Source: Rhodopseudomonas rhenobacensis (GTDB lineage: Bacteria > Pseudomonadota > Alphaproteobacteria > Rhizobiales > Xanthobacteraceae). Taken from it: DNA of 64,000 nt. The position numbers and the translations under genes are program-made. Shown here in pieces: positions 57,365-64,000 of this stretch. The DNA is taken from contig NZ_JACHIH010000006.1 of NCBI RefSeq assembly GCF_014203125.1, positions 1 through 64,000 of the forward strand. Direction: 5' to 3'. Under the pieces are notes generated by a model. That model did no database searches and was not told the DNA's origin. It saw only the letters and a list, made by a program, of their open reading frames with translations. Position 1 is the first letter of the stretch; each line of letters starts with the position of its first letter.

Positions 57365-57871
57365 TCATTCGAGGTCGACGCGAAACGGCCGTCCCTCGAC
57401 CACCAGGCTGCCCGGTCCGATGGCGTCGAGCGCGCGCAGCATCCGCCCCTCGCGGCGGAGCGCCTGATCGGCCAAAGCCACGATCAGCCGGTTCGGCGAG
57501 GCGCTCGGCGACGCCTTGCGGATCTGCTGGGCGATCGAGGCTTCGTCGCGATGCGGATTGAGCGCGCAGGCCGCCGCAAAAGCGCTGGCGGTGGAGCGGC
57601 TGATCCCGGCGTAACAATGCACCACCAGCGGCGCGCTGCGGTCCCAGCCGCGGACAAAATCCAGCACCCGCTCGATATGCGCCACCGACGGCGCGGTGAA
57701 GCCGTCGAGCTCCTCGGTGATGTCGTCCATCGCAATCCGCAGGTGATTGGCTTCGCTCACCGAGGGCGGACGCTGCACCTGGGCGACATTGGCCATCACG
57801 GTGAGGATATGGCTCGCCCCCGTCGCCTCGACGGTCGGATGCAATGCAGCGAGCGAGCAGACGTGAATCAT
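57365..57871 (-). CDS. Tyrosine/dual-specificity protein phosphatase
   Basis: The 168-residue protein (ATG at 57871) has the CX5R catalytic loop VVHCYAGISRSTASAF (Cys and Arg of HCxAGxSRS), preceded by DITEELDGFTAPSVAHIERVLDFV in which the acidic DITEE region includes a candidate general acid. Such phosphatases hydrolyse phosphotyrosine or other phosphoesters. In this family from alphaproteobacteria the substrate is unknown. It is transcribed upstream of nadQ with only 16 bases between, so the two are probably one operon. Confidence 0.85.
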   Translation of the reverse strand: MIHVCSLAALHPTVEATGASHILTVMANVAQVQRPPSVSEANHLRIAMDDITEELDGFTAPSVAHIERVLDFVRGWDRSAPLVVHCYAGISRSTASAFAAACALNPHRDEASIAQQIRKASPSASPNRLIVALADQALRREGRMLRALDAIGPGSLVVEGRPFRVDLE

Positions 57872-57940
57872 CGCGGTCCTTGGGTTGCGGCGATTATAGG
57901 TCCGCCGCCCCGGAGGGGAAAGCACGATCGCGGTCGCGGA

Positions 57941-58558
57941 TCAGTCCTGCAGCATTTCGAAGCGGGCGAGGAAACGCTTCGCCGCCTTGCCGGCCGACCA
58001 TGGCGTCAGATAGTCGAGCCTGGTCGCCTCCGGCAGCCCGGGATCGTTGCCGAACAGCCGCTTGGCCTCGGCCTTGGTGAAGCCGGCAAGCGCGGTCGCC
58101 TCCAGATAGGCGGCGCCCATGTCGGCGGCCTTGATCTGCCGCTCCAGCGCGTCGTCGAGCTGGGGAGGCAGGCCGAAGCGGATGTGGATCGCCGCCAACA
58201 GGCGATGTTCGACCGCCTTGTAGGAGCCGCCGATCACCGCCTTGAACGGCGAGATCATGTCGCCGACGACATATTCCGGCGCGTCGTGCAGCAGCGCCGC
58301 CAGTCGGACGCGACGATCGATCCGCGGCGCGTGCGCCCGCATCACCGCTTCGACCAAGAGCGTGTGCTGCGCCACTGAGAAGATGTGGGTGCCGTGGGTC
58401 TGCCCGTTCCAGCGCGCCACCCGCGCCAGACCATGGGCGATGTCGGCGATTTCGATGTCGAGCGGCGAGGGGTCGAGCAGATCGAGCCGGCGGCCGGACA
58501 GCATGCGCTGCCAGACCCGCGGCGAGACGTCGGAGGTTTTTGGTTTGGCCGTCGTCAT
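57941..58558 (-). CDS. HD-domain (YfbR-like) phosphohydrolase
   Basis: The 205-residue protein has the metal-binding HD fold: His in SVAQHTLLV (about residue 65), the HD pair in LLHDAPEYVVGDM (about 90-102) and Asp in KAADMGAAYLEA (about 144-155). This is the layout of YfbR-type 5'-deoxynucleotidases and related HD phosphohydrolases. The N-terminal part (VWQRMLSGRRLDLLDPSPLDI) includes a DPxPLDI pattern. It lies 69 bases upstream of the phosphatase gene on the same strand, forming a possible HD/phosphatase/nadQ operon. The true substrate is not determined. Confidence 0.82.
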   Translation of the reverse strand: MTTAKPKTSDVSPRVWQRMLSGRRLDLLDPSPLDIEIADIAHGLARVARWNGQTHGTHIFSVAQHTLLVEAVMRAHAPRIDRRVRLAALLHDAPEYVVGDMISPFKAVIGGSYKAVEHRLLAAIHIRFGLPPQLDDALERQIKAADMGAAYLEATALAGFTKAEAKRLFGNDPGLPEATRLDYLTPWSAGKAAKRFLARFEMLQD

Positions 58559-58716
58559 GTCGCGTGAGCCGATTCCAATTCTGATTCACAGCGGGATATC
58601 ACGGCGGGCAAACCCCGGTCACGGTCTGTGTGACACTGGCGTGGCGGCGGCGGTGGCGGATGCGGCGGAGATCAGCAGGATTTCGGTTGGGTTCGATGCG
58701 CGCCCAGAAAATCAGC

Positions 58717-58834
58717 TGTCATCCCGGGGCACGAGCGGCGTGAGCCGCGAGTGAACCCGGGACCCAGTACTCACCGCCCTGCAATACTGGATTCCGGGTT
58801 CACTCGGCCTGCGGCCTCGCGCCCCGGAATGACG
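58717..58834. repeat. Dispersed palindromic repeat, family 1
   Basis: TGTCATCCCGGGGCACGAGC at one end and CGCGCCCCGGAATGACGG at the other, with an internal CTGGATTCCGGGTTCACTC unit shared with the copies at 5402 and 62579. The minus-strand tag gene ends just beyond it at 58890, and a TTTTTT run follows the repeat, so it may also serve as a terminator for that side. Confidence 0.75.
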
Positions 58835-58889
58835 GTCGTTTTTTGGTTCGGGCGCAGCAACCCACCGGCGAACGGGCTGTTGCCGCTCG

Positions 58890-59516
58890 TTACTTCCGCA
58901 TAGCCTTCGCCGCCGTCCGTTTCATCGCGCCGCAGCGCTCGTGACAGAAACAACTCACCAGATGATCGTTGACCATGCCGGTGGCTTGCATAAAGGCGTA
59001 GACGATGGTCGGGCCGACAAATTTGAAGCCGCGCGAAAGTAGCTCCTTCGACATCGCGGTGGACAGCGGCGTCGCCGCCGGCACGCTGGCGGTGGATTTG
59101 AAATTGTTGACCAGGGGCTTGCCGTCGACGAAGTCCCACAGCAGCTTGGAGAAGCCGGGGCCTTTCTCCATGATCTCCAGATAGGACTTGGCGCTGTTGA
59201 TGGTGCCTTCGATCTTGGCGCGGTTGCGCACGATGCCGGCGTCGTTCATCAACGCGTGGATCTTGTTCGCATCGTAGCGCGCGATTGTTTCCGGCTCGAA
59301 GTTGTCGAAGGCTTTGCGGAAATTGTCGCGCTTGCGCAGGATGGTGACCCACGACAGCCCGGCCTGGAAGCCGTCGAGGATCAGCTTCTCGAACAAAGCG
59401 CGGTCGTCGTATTCCGGCACGCCCCATTCTGTGTCGTGATAGGCGACATAGAGCGGGTCTTCGCCCGGCCACGGGCAGCGCGTCAGCCCGTCCGAGTGCT
59501 TCACCGAGCGCGTCAT
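58890..59516 (-). CDS. tag: DNA-3-methyladenine glycosylase I
   Basis: The 208-residue enzyme excises 3-methyladenine from alkylated DNA. The zinc-binding Tag signature is complete: Cys14 in RCPWPG, His27 in AYHDTEWG, and the C-terminal His and Cys in DHLVSCFCHERC. Also visible are DDRALFEKLILDGFQAGLSWVTIL (catalytic region, about 37-60) and FKFVGPTIVYAFMQATGMVNDH. The ATG at 59516 lies 11 bases after the ygfZ stop, so the two may be cotranscribed. A longer frame upstream is not protein-like. Confidence 0.95.
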   Translation of the reverse strand: MTRSVKHSDGLTRCPWPGEDPLYVAYHDTEWGVPEYDDRALFEKLILDGFQAGLSWVTILRKRDNFRKAFDNFEPETIARYDANKIHALMNDAGIVRNRAKIEGTINSAKSYLEIMEKGPGFSKLLWDFVDGKPLVNNFKSTASVPAATPLSTAMSKELLSRGFKFVGPTIVYAFMQATGMVNDHLVSCFCHERCGAMKRTAAKAMRK

Positions 59517-59526
59517 GGCGAAACTC

Positions 59527-60408
59527 TCAAGCCAGCGTCCGGGTCGGCGCCTTCGGCACCTCAACCGGATCGAGCAGCCGCACCGCGACGCCGCCGGCGC
59601 TCAACGGCGCCGAAGCCTCGACCGCTTCGGCCAGCCGATCGATCCGCACCAGCGCCAGGCCGATGCCGTCGGCGAGCGAGCCGAGATGGCCGACCGGCTT
59701 GTCGGCGGCGAGCAACTCGGCTCCCGGCTCAGGCCGCGCGCCGTCGAACGCCAATCGCACCGTGCGGGTTCGCGCGGTGCCGCGATGCTGCATCCGCGAC
59801 ACCACTTCCTGGCCGACATAGCAGCCCTTGTCGAAATCCACGCCGTGCAGCCGGTCCATATTGGCTTCGTGCGGAAACGCGTCGCCGTAGCGGAAATCGA
59901 TGCCGCCGGCCGGCGCGCCGCAGCGGATCCGATGCGCGTCGTACAGCGCGGCATCGACCAGCTCGGCGCCGATCGCAACCGCGGTCTTGTTGGCGAGCTC
60001 CACCGGCACCAGGCTGCGCCAGCCGAGCCGCGGATCGCGCGGATCGGCGAAGCTTGCCTCCGGCGGCGTCGCGAGATCGCCATCCCAGATCGCCAGCACG
60101 CCGAGCCGGTCGGAGAGGTTTTCCACCAGAACTTTCGCGCGCAATTTGTAGAACTTCAGCTTGTCGGCGAGCGGCTGCGCCAGTTCGCGCGCACAGTCGA
60201 TCAGGAAGCCGCCGTCGTCGGCTGCCGGCAGTTCGGTGACGAAGAAGTCCGCGACGATCTTGCCCTGCGGCGTCAACAGCGCGCCGAACCGGCCCTCTCC
60301 CGGCACCACCTTGGTCATGTCGGTGGTGACGAGGCCGTTGAGGAAATGCCGGGCGTCCTCGCCGCTGAGTTTCACCACGCCGCGATCGGCGAGAAACGCT
60401 GCCTTCAT
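59527..60408 (-). CDS. ygfZ: Folate-binding Fe-S cluster protein YgfZ
   Basis: The 293-residue protein belongs to the GcvT-like YgfZ/IBA57 family, which supports Fe-S cluster enzymes with folate. The diagnostic motif is DKGCYVGQEVVSRMQHRG (about residues 205-222), with the conserved Cys. Earlier family features are GEDARHFLNGLVTTDM and TPQGKIVADFFV. I use the ATG at 60408, since the upstream extension has no ribosome-binding site. It precedes tag on the same strand and is divergent from the dihydroorotase-like gene. Confidence 0.92.
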   Translation of the reverse strand: MKAAFLADRGVVKLSGEDARHFLNGLVTTDMTKVVPGEGRFGALLTPQGKIVADFFVTELPAADDGGFLIDCARELAQPLADKLKFYKLRAKVLVENLSDRLGVLAIWDGDLATPPEASFADPRDPRLGWRSLVPVELANKTAVAIGAELVDAALYDAHRIRCGAPAGGIDFRYGDAFPHEANMDRLHGVDFDKGCYVGQEVVSRMQHRGTARTRTVRLAFDGARPEPGAELLAADKPVGHLGSLADGIGLALVRIDRLAEAVEASAPLSAGGVAVRLLDPVEVPKAPTRTLA

Positions 60409-60540
60409 GTCGGTTCTTTCGCTCGATGGCCGGGAGCAAGGCCGCGGCCGGATAGTCCATTTCAAGTTAAGTCGCTAAGGTGGCTGCAACAAGCCCGCAT
60501 GATCAGCGGCGCTGCCTGCCAAACGGGCGAACGAGGACCC

Positions 60541-61875
60541 ATGACACAACGTTTCGACACGATTTTGAAATCCGGCACCATCGTCAATCAGGACGGCGAG
60601 GGCATCGGCGATATCGGCATCACCGCCGGCAAGATCGCTGCGCTCGGCGACCTCGGCCAGGCCTCGGCCGGCGAGGTGATCGACTGCCGCGGCCTGCACG
60701 TGCTGCCCGGGGTGATCGACACCCAGGTGCATTTCCGCGAGCCGGGATTGACCCACAAGGAAGATCTGGAATCCGGCTCGCTGAGCGCGGTGATGGGCGG
60801 CGTCACCGCGGTGTTCGAAATGCCCAACACCAATCCGTTGACCGTCACCGCCGACGCCTTCGCCGACAAGATCAAGCGCGCCGAGCATCGCATGCATTGC
60901 GACTTCGCGTTCTACATCGGCGGCACCCGCGACAATGTCGCCGAGCTGCCGGAGTTGGAGCGCGCCCGCGGCTGCGCCGGCGTCAAGGTGTTCATCGGCT
61001 CCTCCACCGGCAGCCTGCTGGTCGAGGACGACGACAGTTTGCGGAAAATCTTGCAGGTGATCCAGCGCCGCGCCGCATTTCACGCCGAGGACGAATATCG
61101 CCTCAATGATCGCAAGGGCCTGCGCATCGAGGGCGACCCGCGCTCGCATCCGGTGTGGCGCGACGAGATCGCGGCGCTCACGGCGACGCAGCGGCTGGTG
61201 GCGCTGGCGCGCGAGACCGGCAAGCGCATCCACGTGCTGCACGTCTCGACCAAGCAGGAGATCGAATTTTTGCGCGAGCATAAGGATGTGGCGTCCGTCG
61301 AGGTGACGCCGCATCACCTGACGCTGGCCGCCCCGGAGTGCTACGAGCGGCTCGGCACGCTGGCGCAGATGAATCCGCCGGTGCGCGACGCCTCGCATCG
61401 CGACGGCATCTGGCAGGGCGTGGCACAAGGCATCGTCGACGTGCTCGGCTCCGACCACGCCCCGCATACGCTGGAAGAAAAAGCCAAGACCTATCCGGCG
61501 TCGCCCTCCGGCATGACCGGGGTGCAGACGCTGGTGCCCTTGATGCTGGATCACGTGAACGCCGGCAAGTTATCGCTGGCGCGGTTCGTTGACCTCAGCA
61601 GCGCCGGCCCGGCGCGGCTGTTCAACATCGCCTGCAAGGGCCGCATCGCGGCGGGCTACGACGCCGATTTCACGATCGTCGATCTCAAGCGTAGCGAGAC
61701 CATCAGCAACGCCTGGACCGCCTCGCGCGCCGGCTGGACGCCGTATGATGGGGTGACGGTGAAAGGCTGGCCGGTCGGCACTTTCGTGCGCGGTGCCCGG
61801 GTGATGTGGCAGGGTGAATTGACGACGCCGGCAACCGGCGAGCCGGTGCGGTTTCTGGAAACGCTGGGCGCATAG
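60541..61875 (+). CDS. Dihydroorotase-like amidohydrolase, type I, with a Gln in the metal motif
   Basis: The 444-residue protein is a cyclic amidohydrolase of the dihydroorotase/allantoinase group, with a GAGG before the ATG. The metal centre is largely conserved: Lys149 (KVFIG, carboxylated Lys), His181 in FHAED, His231/His234 in IHVLHVS and Asp in LGSDHAPH. But the first metal motif, usually DxHxH, is DTQVHFREPG here: Gln62 replaces the first His while His64 is present. The pyrimidine pathway genes are not adjacent. It may be a bona fide dihydroorotase variant or an enzyme for another cyclic amide. I leave the symbol blank for that reason. Confidence 0.85.
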   Translation: MTQRFDTILKSGTIVNQDGEGIGDIGITAGKIAALGDLGQASAGEVIDCRGLHVLPGVIDTQVHFREPGLTHKEDLESGSLSAVMGGVTAVFEMPNTNPLTVTADAFADKIKRAEHRMHCDFAFYIGGTRDNVAELPELERARGCAGVKVFIGSSTGSLLVEDDDSLRKILQVIQRRAAFHAEDEYRLNDRKGLRIEGDPRSHPVWRDEIAALTATQRLVALARETGKRIHVLHVSTKQEIEFLREHKDVASVEVTPHHLTLAAPECYERLGTLAQMNPPVRDASHRDGIWQGVAQGIVDVLGSDHAPHTLEEKAKTYPASPSGMTGVQTLVPLMLDHVNAGKLSLARFVDLSSAGPARLFNIACKGRIAAGYDADFTIVDLKRSETISNAWTASRAGWTPYDGVTVKGWPVGTFVRGARVMWQGELTTPATGEPVRFLETLGA

Positions 61876-61902
61876 CCCACGCGGTTTGAGTCATGCGCCT
61901 GG

Positions 61903-62041
61903 GTGTCCCGGGCGCGGTGCAGCGCCTTTGGCGCTGCTCCGCAGAACCGGGACCGTCACGAGTGCCGCGTTCTGGTACGGCCCCGGCTCTGCAGCGCACG
62001 CCGCCGCAAGTGCGGCGTGGTGCGCTTTGTCCGGGGCGCGC
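61903..62041. repeat. Dispersed repeat, family 2
   Basis: The segment begins GTGTCCCGGGCGCGGTGCAG and ends TTTGTCCGGGGCGCGC, with complementary GGTGCAGCGC/GCGCTGC arms. It resembles the copy at 32121-32256. It lies between two convergent genes. Confidence 0.7.
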
Positions 62042-62077
62042 TTCTGTGAAAAGTCGATAATGGAGGCGAGCCGCTAA

Positions 62078-62344
62078 TTACTGCCGCGCCAGGGACAGCG
62101 AAAATTCGCCGTTGCGGACTCGGCCGGGCAGGCCTTCCACGAATTTTGCCACCGCGTCCTCGCCATAGGTGCTGACCAGTTCGGCGAAGGCGGCGAACAG
62201 GCTGGCCTGCGCCAGGCAATCGCCATCGACTCCATCATGCCGGGCTTCGGCCCAGGCTTCGTTCAAATAACTGAGCGCGGCCTGCTTCTGTTCTTGATCG
62301 GGCAGCGGGTCGCGAGCGGCGGAAAAGGACGATTGCTGGCTCAT
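62078..62344 (-). CDS. Small hypothetical protein
   Basis: This 88-residue acidic, helical protein (ATG at 62344) is not recognised. It reads SQQSSFSAARDPLPDQEQKQ, then LSYLNEAWAEARHDGVDGDCLAQASLFAAFAELVSTYGEDAVAKFVEGLPGRVRNGEF. The composition and codon pattern look protein-like. It has a single Cys and no membrane segment. The second half could form a helical bundle; similar short proteins are widespread in Bradyrhizobiaceae, but no function is known. Confidence 0.65.
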   Translation of the reverse strand: MSQQSSFSAARDPLPDQEQKQAALSYLNEAWAEARHDGVDGDCLAQASLFAAFAELVSTYGEDAVAKFVEGLPGRVRNGEFSLSLARQ

Positions 62345-62578
62345 GAAACTCAACAGGCTGGAGCGCGACCCACAGCGGACCGCGGCGAATGCTTGAGCAT
62401 TAGCATGCGGATTAACCGGCGAAAGGGCAGTTCTTTAGGAAAGGTTAATGGCGCCATTGGGGTTCCCGGCGAGCGGGAACTGCGCGTATCGTTGCGCGAG
62501 ACTCGTGTCCCGGACGCGTTGCCGCGCTTGCGCGGCGACGCGAGCCGGGACCGTTTCAAGCGCTCTGTCTCACCATGC

Positions 62579-62748
62579 CGTCATTCCGGGGCGCGAGGCC
62601 GCTGCAGCGGCCGGTCCAACCAGGCAGTCATTCCGGGGCGGGAGGCCGAAGGCCGAGCGAACCCGGAATCTCGCTGCGAGCAAGGAAGCGCTTGTTGCAA
62701 GATTCCGGGTTCATTCGCAGCTTCGCTGTTCGTGCCCCGGAATGACGT
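62579..62748. repeat. Dispersed palindromic repeat, family 1 (double)
   Basis: Two successive GTCATTCCGGGGCG units (about 62579 and 62628) face CCCCGGAATGAC at about 62735-62748, so this copy has a duplicated left arm. It lies between convergent or opposite genes. Confidence 0.7.
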
Positions 62749-62764
62749 CGTTGTTGATGAGGCG

Positions 62765-63142
62765 CTAATTCGCGTAGCGCGCGGTGAGGTCGCGGGAGAT
62801 CTTCGAGCCTTCTTCGAGATAGCGGCGGATCGCGATGTCGGCGGCCGGGGTGCAGGTCCGGTAGGTCTGCTGGAAGCCGTTATAGCCGCGGTTGAAGCCG
62901 GCGATCATCTTGGTGCGGCGCTCGCCGGACGGCGTCTCGGCGTCGACCAGGGCCTGCATCTCGTTGCGCCATTTGGTGCCCTCGTTGGCGCCGCAGATGC
63001 CGCGCAGGTAATGCAGCGCGCCGAGAATTTCCGCCAGCCGCTGCAGGTCGCCGTCGAACGGCGCGGCGGCGTCCTGCGCCCGGGCCGGGGCGAGGCCGCA
63101 GCTGGCGACGATCATCAGGATGGCGAAAAGGCGGCTGAGCAT
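62765..63142 (-). CDS. TIGR02301-family exported protein
   Basis: This 125-residue protein has a signal peptide (LSRLFAILMIVASCGLAPARA) and a helical mature part with cysteines in YLRGICGANEG and QTYRTCTPAADIAIRRYLEEG, which match the TIGR02301 family of small alphaproteobacterial exported proteins of unknown function. A much longer frame exists on this strand, but the ATG at 63142 with the signal peptide is the natural start. It lies 68 bases downstream of the Nudix gene. Confidence 0.8.
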   Translation of the reverse strand: MLSRLFAILMIVASCGLAPARAQDAAAPFDGDLQRLAEILGALHYLRGICGANEGTKWRNEMQALVDAETPSGERRTKMIAGFNRGYNGFQQTYRTCTPAADIAIRRYLEEGSKISRDLTARYAN

Positions 63143-63210
63143 GAACGGGTCCAAGCGTGGCCTGATATGCCTTCTCGGGCCGGGCGGCGCAAGGCGCGGC
63201 AATGGCGGGG

Positions 63211-63657
63211 TCAGCCGCGGATCAGCGCGGAGGCGAGGGCGGCGATCGCCGGCAGCCCCTCGGTATGGCGCAATTCGGCGATTGCGTCGGGCGCAATCCA
63301 GCGGAAATCGTCGAGTTCCTCGTTGAGCTTCGGCTCGCCGCCGATCCAGCGCGCTGCGAAACTCATGATCAGATAATGCCCGGCGTGCTGCGGCCCCGGC
63401 AGCACTTCGTGCCAGCCGGCGAGGCTGGCGATCTCGATCGACAGCGCGGTTTCCTCGGCGACCTCGCGCGTGAGCGCGGCGCTGAGCGATTCGCCGTATT
63501 CGACCCGGCCGCCCGGCAGCGAATAGAACCCCTTGGCCGGTGACCTGGCGCGGCGCACCACCAAGAGCCGGCCGTCGCGAAAGATCGCGGCGCTGACCGC
63601 GAGCTGCGGCCGCAGCGGCGGGGTGTCGAGATCGGAGGGCGCGGTCACGGCGCTCAA
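63211..63657 (-). CDS. Nudix hydrolase
   Basis: The 148-residue protein has the Nudix box GGRVEYGESLSAALTREVAEETAL (about residues 49-72, G-x5-E-x7-R-E-x2-E-E), which binds the metal and hydrolyses nucleoside diphosphate-linked substrates. The FYSLPGG before it and LNEELDDFRWI after it suggest an ADP-ribose or dinucleotide pyrophosphatase. Its start overlaps the stop of the upstream gene by four bases (ATGA), so the two are coupled. Confidence 0.9.
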   Translation of the reverse strand: MSAVTAPSDLDTPPLRPQLAVSAAIFRDGRLLVVRRARSPAKGFYSLPGGRVEYGESLSAALTREVAEETALSIEIASLAGWHEVLPGPQHAGHYLIMSFAARWIGGEPKLNEELDDFRWIAPDAIAELRHTEGLPAIAALASALIRG

Positions 63658-63998
63658 TGCGCCATGATGTAGTCGACGTCGGCCTCGGCGCCCTGGCCGT
63701 TGATGATGCCGCCGGCGCGGGCGACCAGCGGCTTGACCCAGCCGACCGCCTGTTCGGCCAGCGCGGCGCGGGTTTTGTCCTGTTTGGCCTCGCGCATTGC
63801 CGCACCGACCGCGTTGAGGATCGCGGTCATGTTGCGTGCGATATCGTCGAAATCGGCGCGTATCGACGGATCGGCGTTGTCATAGGCCTCGATCGCGAGG
63901 TCGCGGGCCTTGAAATTGGAGGCGTGGAAATGCTCCGCATAGGACAACGGCTGCCATTCGAGAAAATCCTCGAAACATTCCGGCAGGTCCGGAATCAT
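63654..63998 (-). CDS. Hypothetical protein, possibly truncated at the window edge
   Basis: A 114-residue helical protein of unknown function, which may be complete (ATG at 63998) or continue beyond the window. Recognisable parts: IPDLPECFEDFLEWQPLS, then IRADFDDIARNMTAILNAVGAAM and VKPLVARAGGIINGQGAEADVDYIMAH. The second half has an even heptad-like pattern, without cysteine pairs or signal peptide. It is translationally coupled to the Nudix hydrolase downstream, so the two may work together, but no function can be given. Confidence 0.65.
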   Translation of the reverse strand: MIPDLPECFEDFLEWQPLSYAEHFHASNFKARDLAIEAYDNADPSIRADFDDIARNMTAILNAVGAAMREAKQDKTRAALAEQAVGWVKPLVARAGGIINGQGAEADVDYIMAH

Positions 63999-64000
63999 CT

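Noticed and set aside
62765-63805. A 346-codon frame across the TIGR02301 and Nudix genes
   Set aside because: Only the last 125 codons, beginning with a signal peptide at 63142, look like a real protein; the rest overlaps the Nudix gene and another gene in other frames.

Overview
The window is about 64 kb of GC-rich chromosome (roughly 65-67% by eye) from an alphaproteobacterium of the Bradyrhizobiaceae/Nitrobacteraceae, most like Rhodopseudomonas or Bradyrhizobium. This is inferred from a CcrM-type methylase with GANTC sites, an alphaproteobacterial-type LexA box, NadQ control of NAD synthesis, the smc/dsbA/DUF721/mutY order, and abundant intergenic palindromic repeats of the kind common in this family. 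No rRNA, tRNA, CRISPR array, prophage or replication origin was recognised.

Layout. 0.2-5.3 kb: a sugar-acid catabolic cluster (IclR regulator, DapA-like aldolase, MFS permease, IlvD/Edd dehydratase) with twin TTCC-N6-GGAA operators. 5.6-7.1 kb: two tandem ParA/MinD-like P-loop ATPases. 7.6-10.5 kb: a large autotransporter. 10.5-15.0 kb: an Rsm22-like methyltransferase and smc. 15.2-16.8 kb: an accessory island with a REP-associated tyrosine transposase (RAYT), seven GTAG-footed REP hairpins and, beside them, a strong promoter leading into a highly structured, apparently non-coding block. 16.8-21.5 kb: dsbA-like, DUF721, higBA, mutY, a small protein and ccrM. 21.8-27.6 kb: zinc peptidase, unknown proteins and pyruvate phosphate dikinase with a histone-H1-like tail. 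28-36 kb: SleB hydrolase, acetyltransferase, glycosyltransferases, an SOS-box-controlled radical SAM protein, rnhB, and a uracil-DNA glycosylase lacking two expected Fe-S cysteines. 36-45 kb: ETF-ubiquinone oxidoreductase, TPR lipid-A-era exported protein of unknown role, ispE, polyprenyl synthase, TrmN6-like methyltransferase and S49 protease. 45.7-50.5 kb: the glycyl-tRNA synthetase genes glyQ and glyS, interrupted by a low-GC fic gene with its own palindromic operator; glyS itself carries a low-GC internal segment and an in-frame palindromic repeat. 50.6-58.6 kb: nadC-nadB-nadA with a NadQ-type operator, and nadQ nearby in a phosphatase/HD-domain operon. 58.9-64 kb: tag, ygfZ, a dihydroorotase-like enzyme with an altered metal site, small proteins and a Nudix hydrolase.

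Most of the window is ordinary housekeeping chromosome. The parts most worth attention are the RAYT/REP island with the adjacent candidate structured RNA, the fic insertion inside the glyQS operon together with the remodelled glyS, and several regulatory sites that can be read directly from the sequence (IclR, HigA, CcrM, LexA, Fic and NadQ sites).
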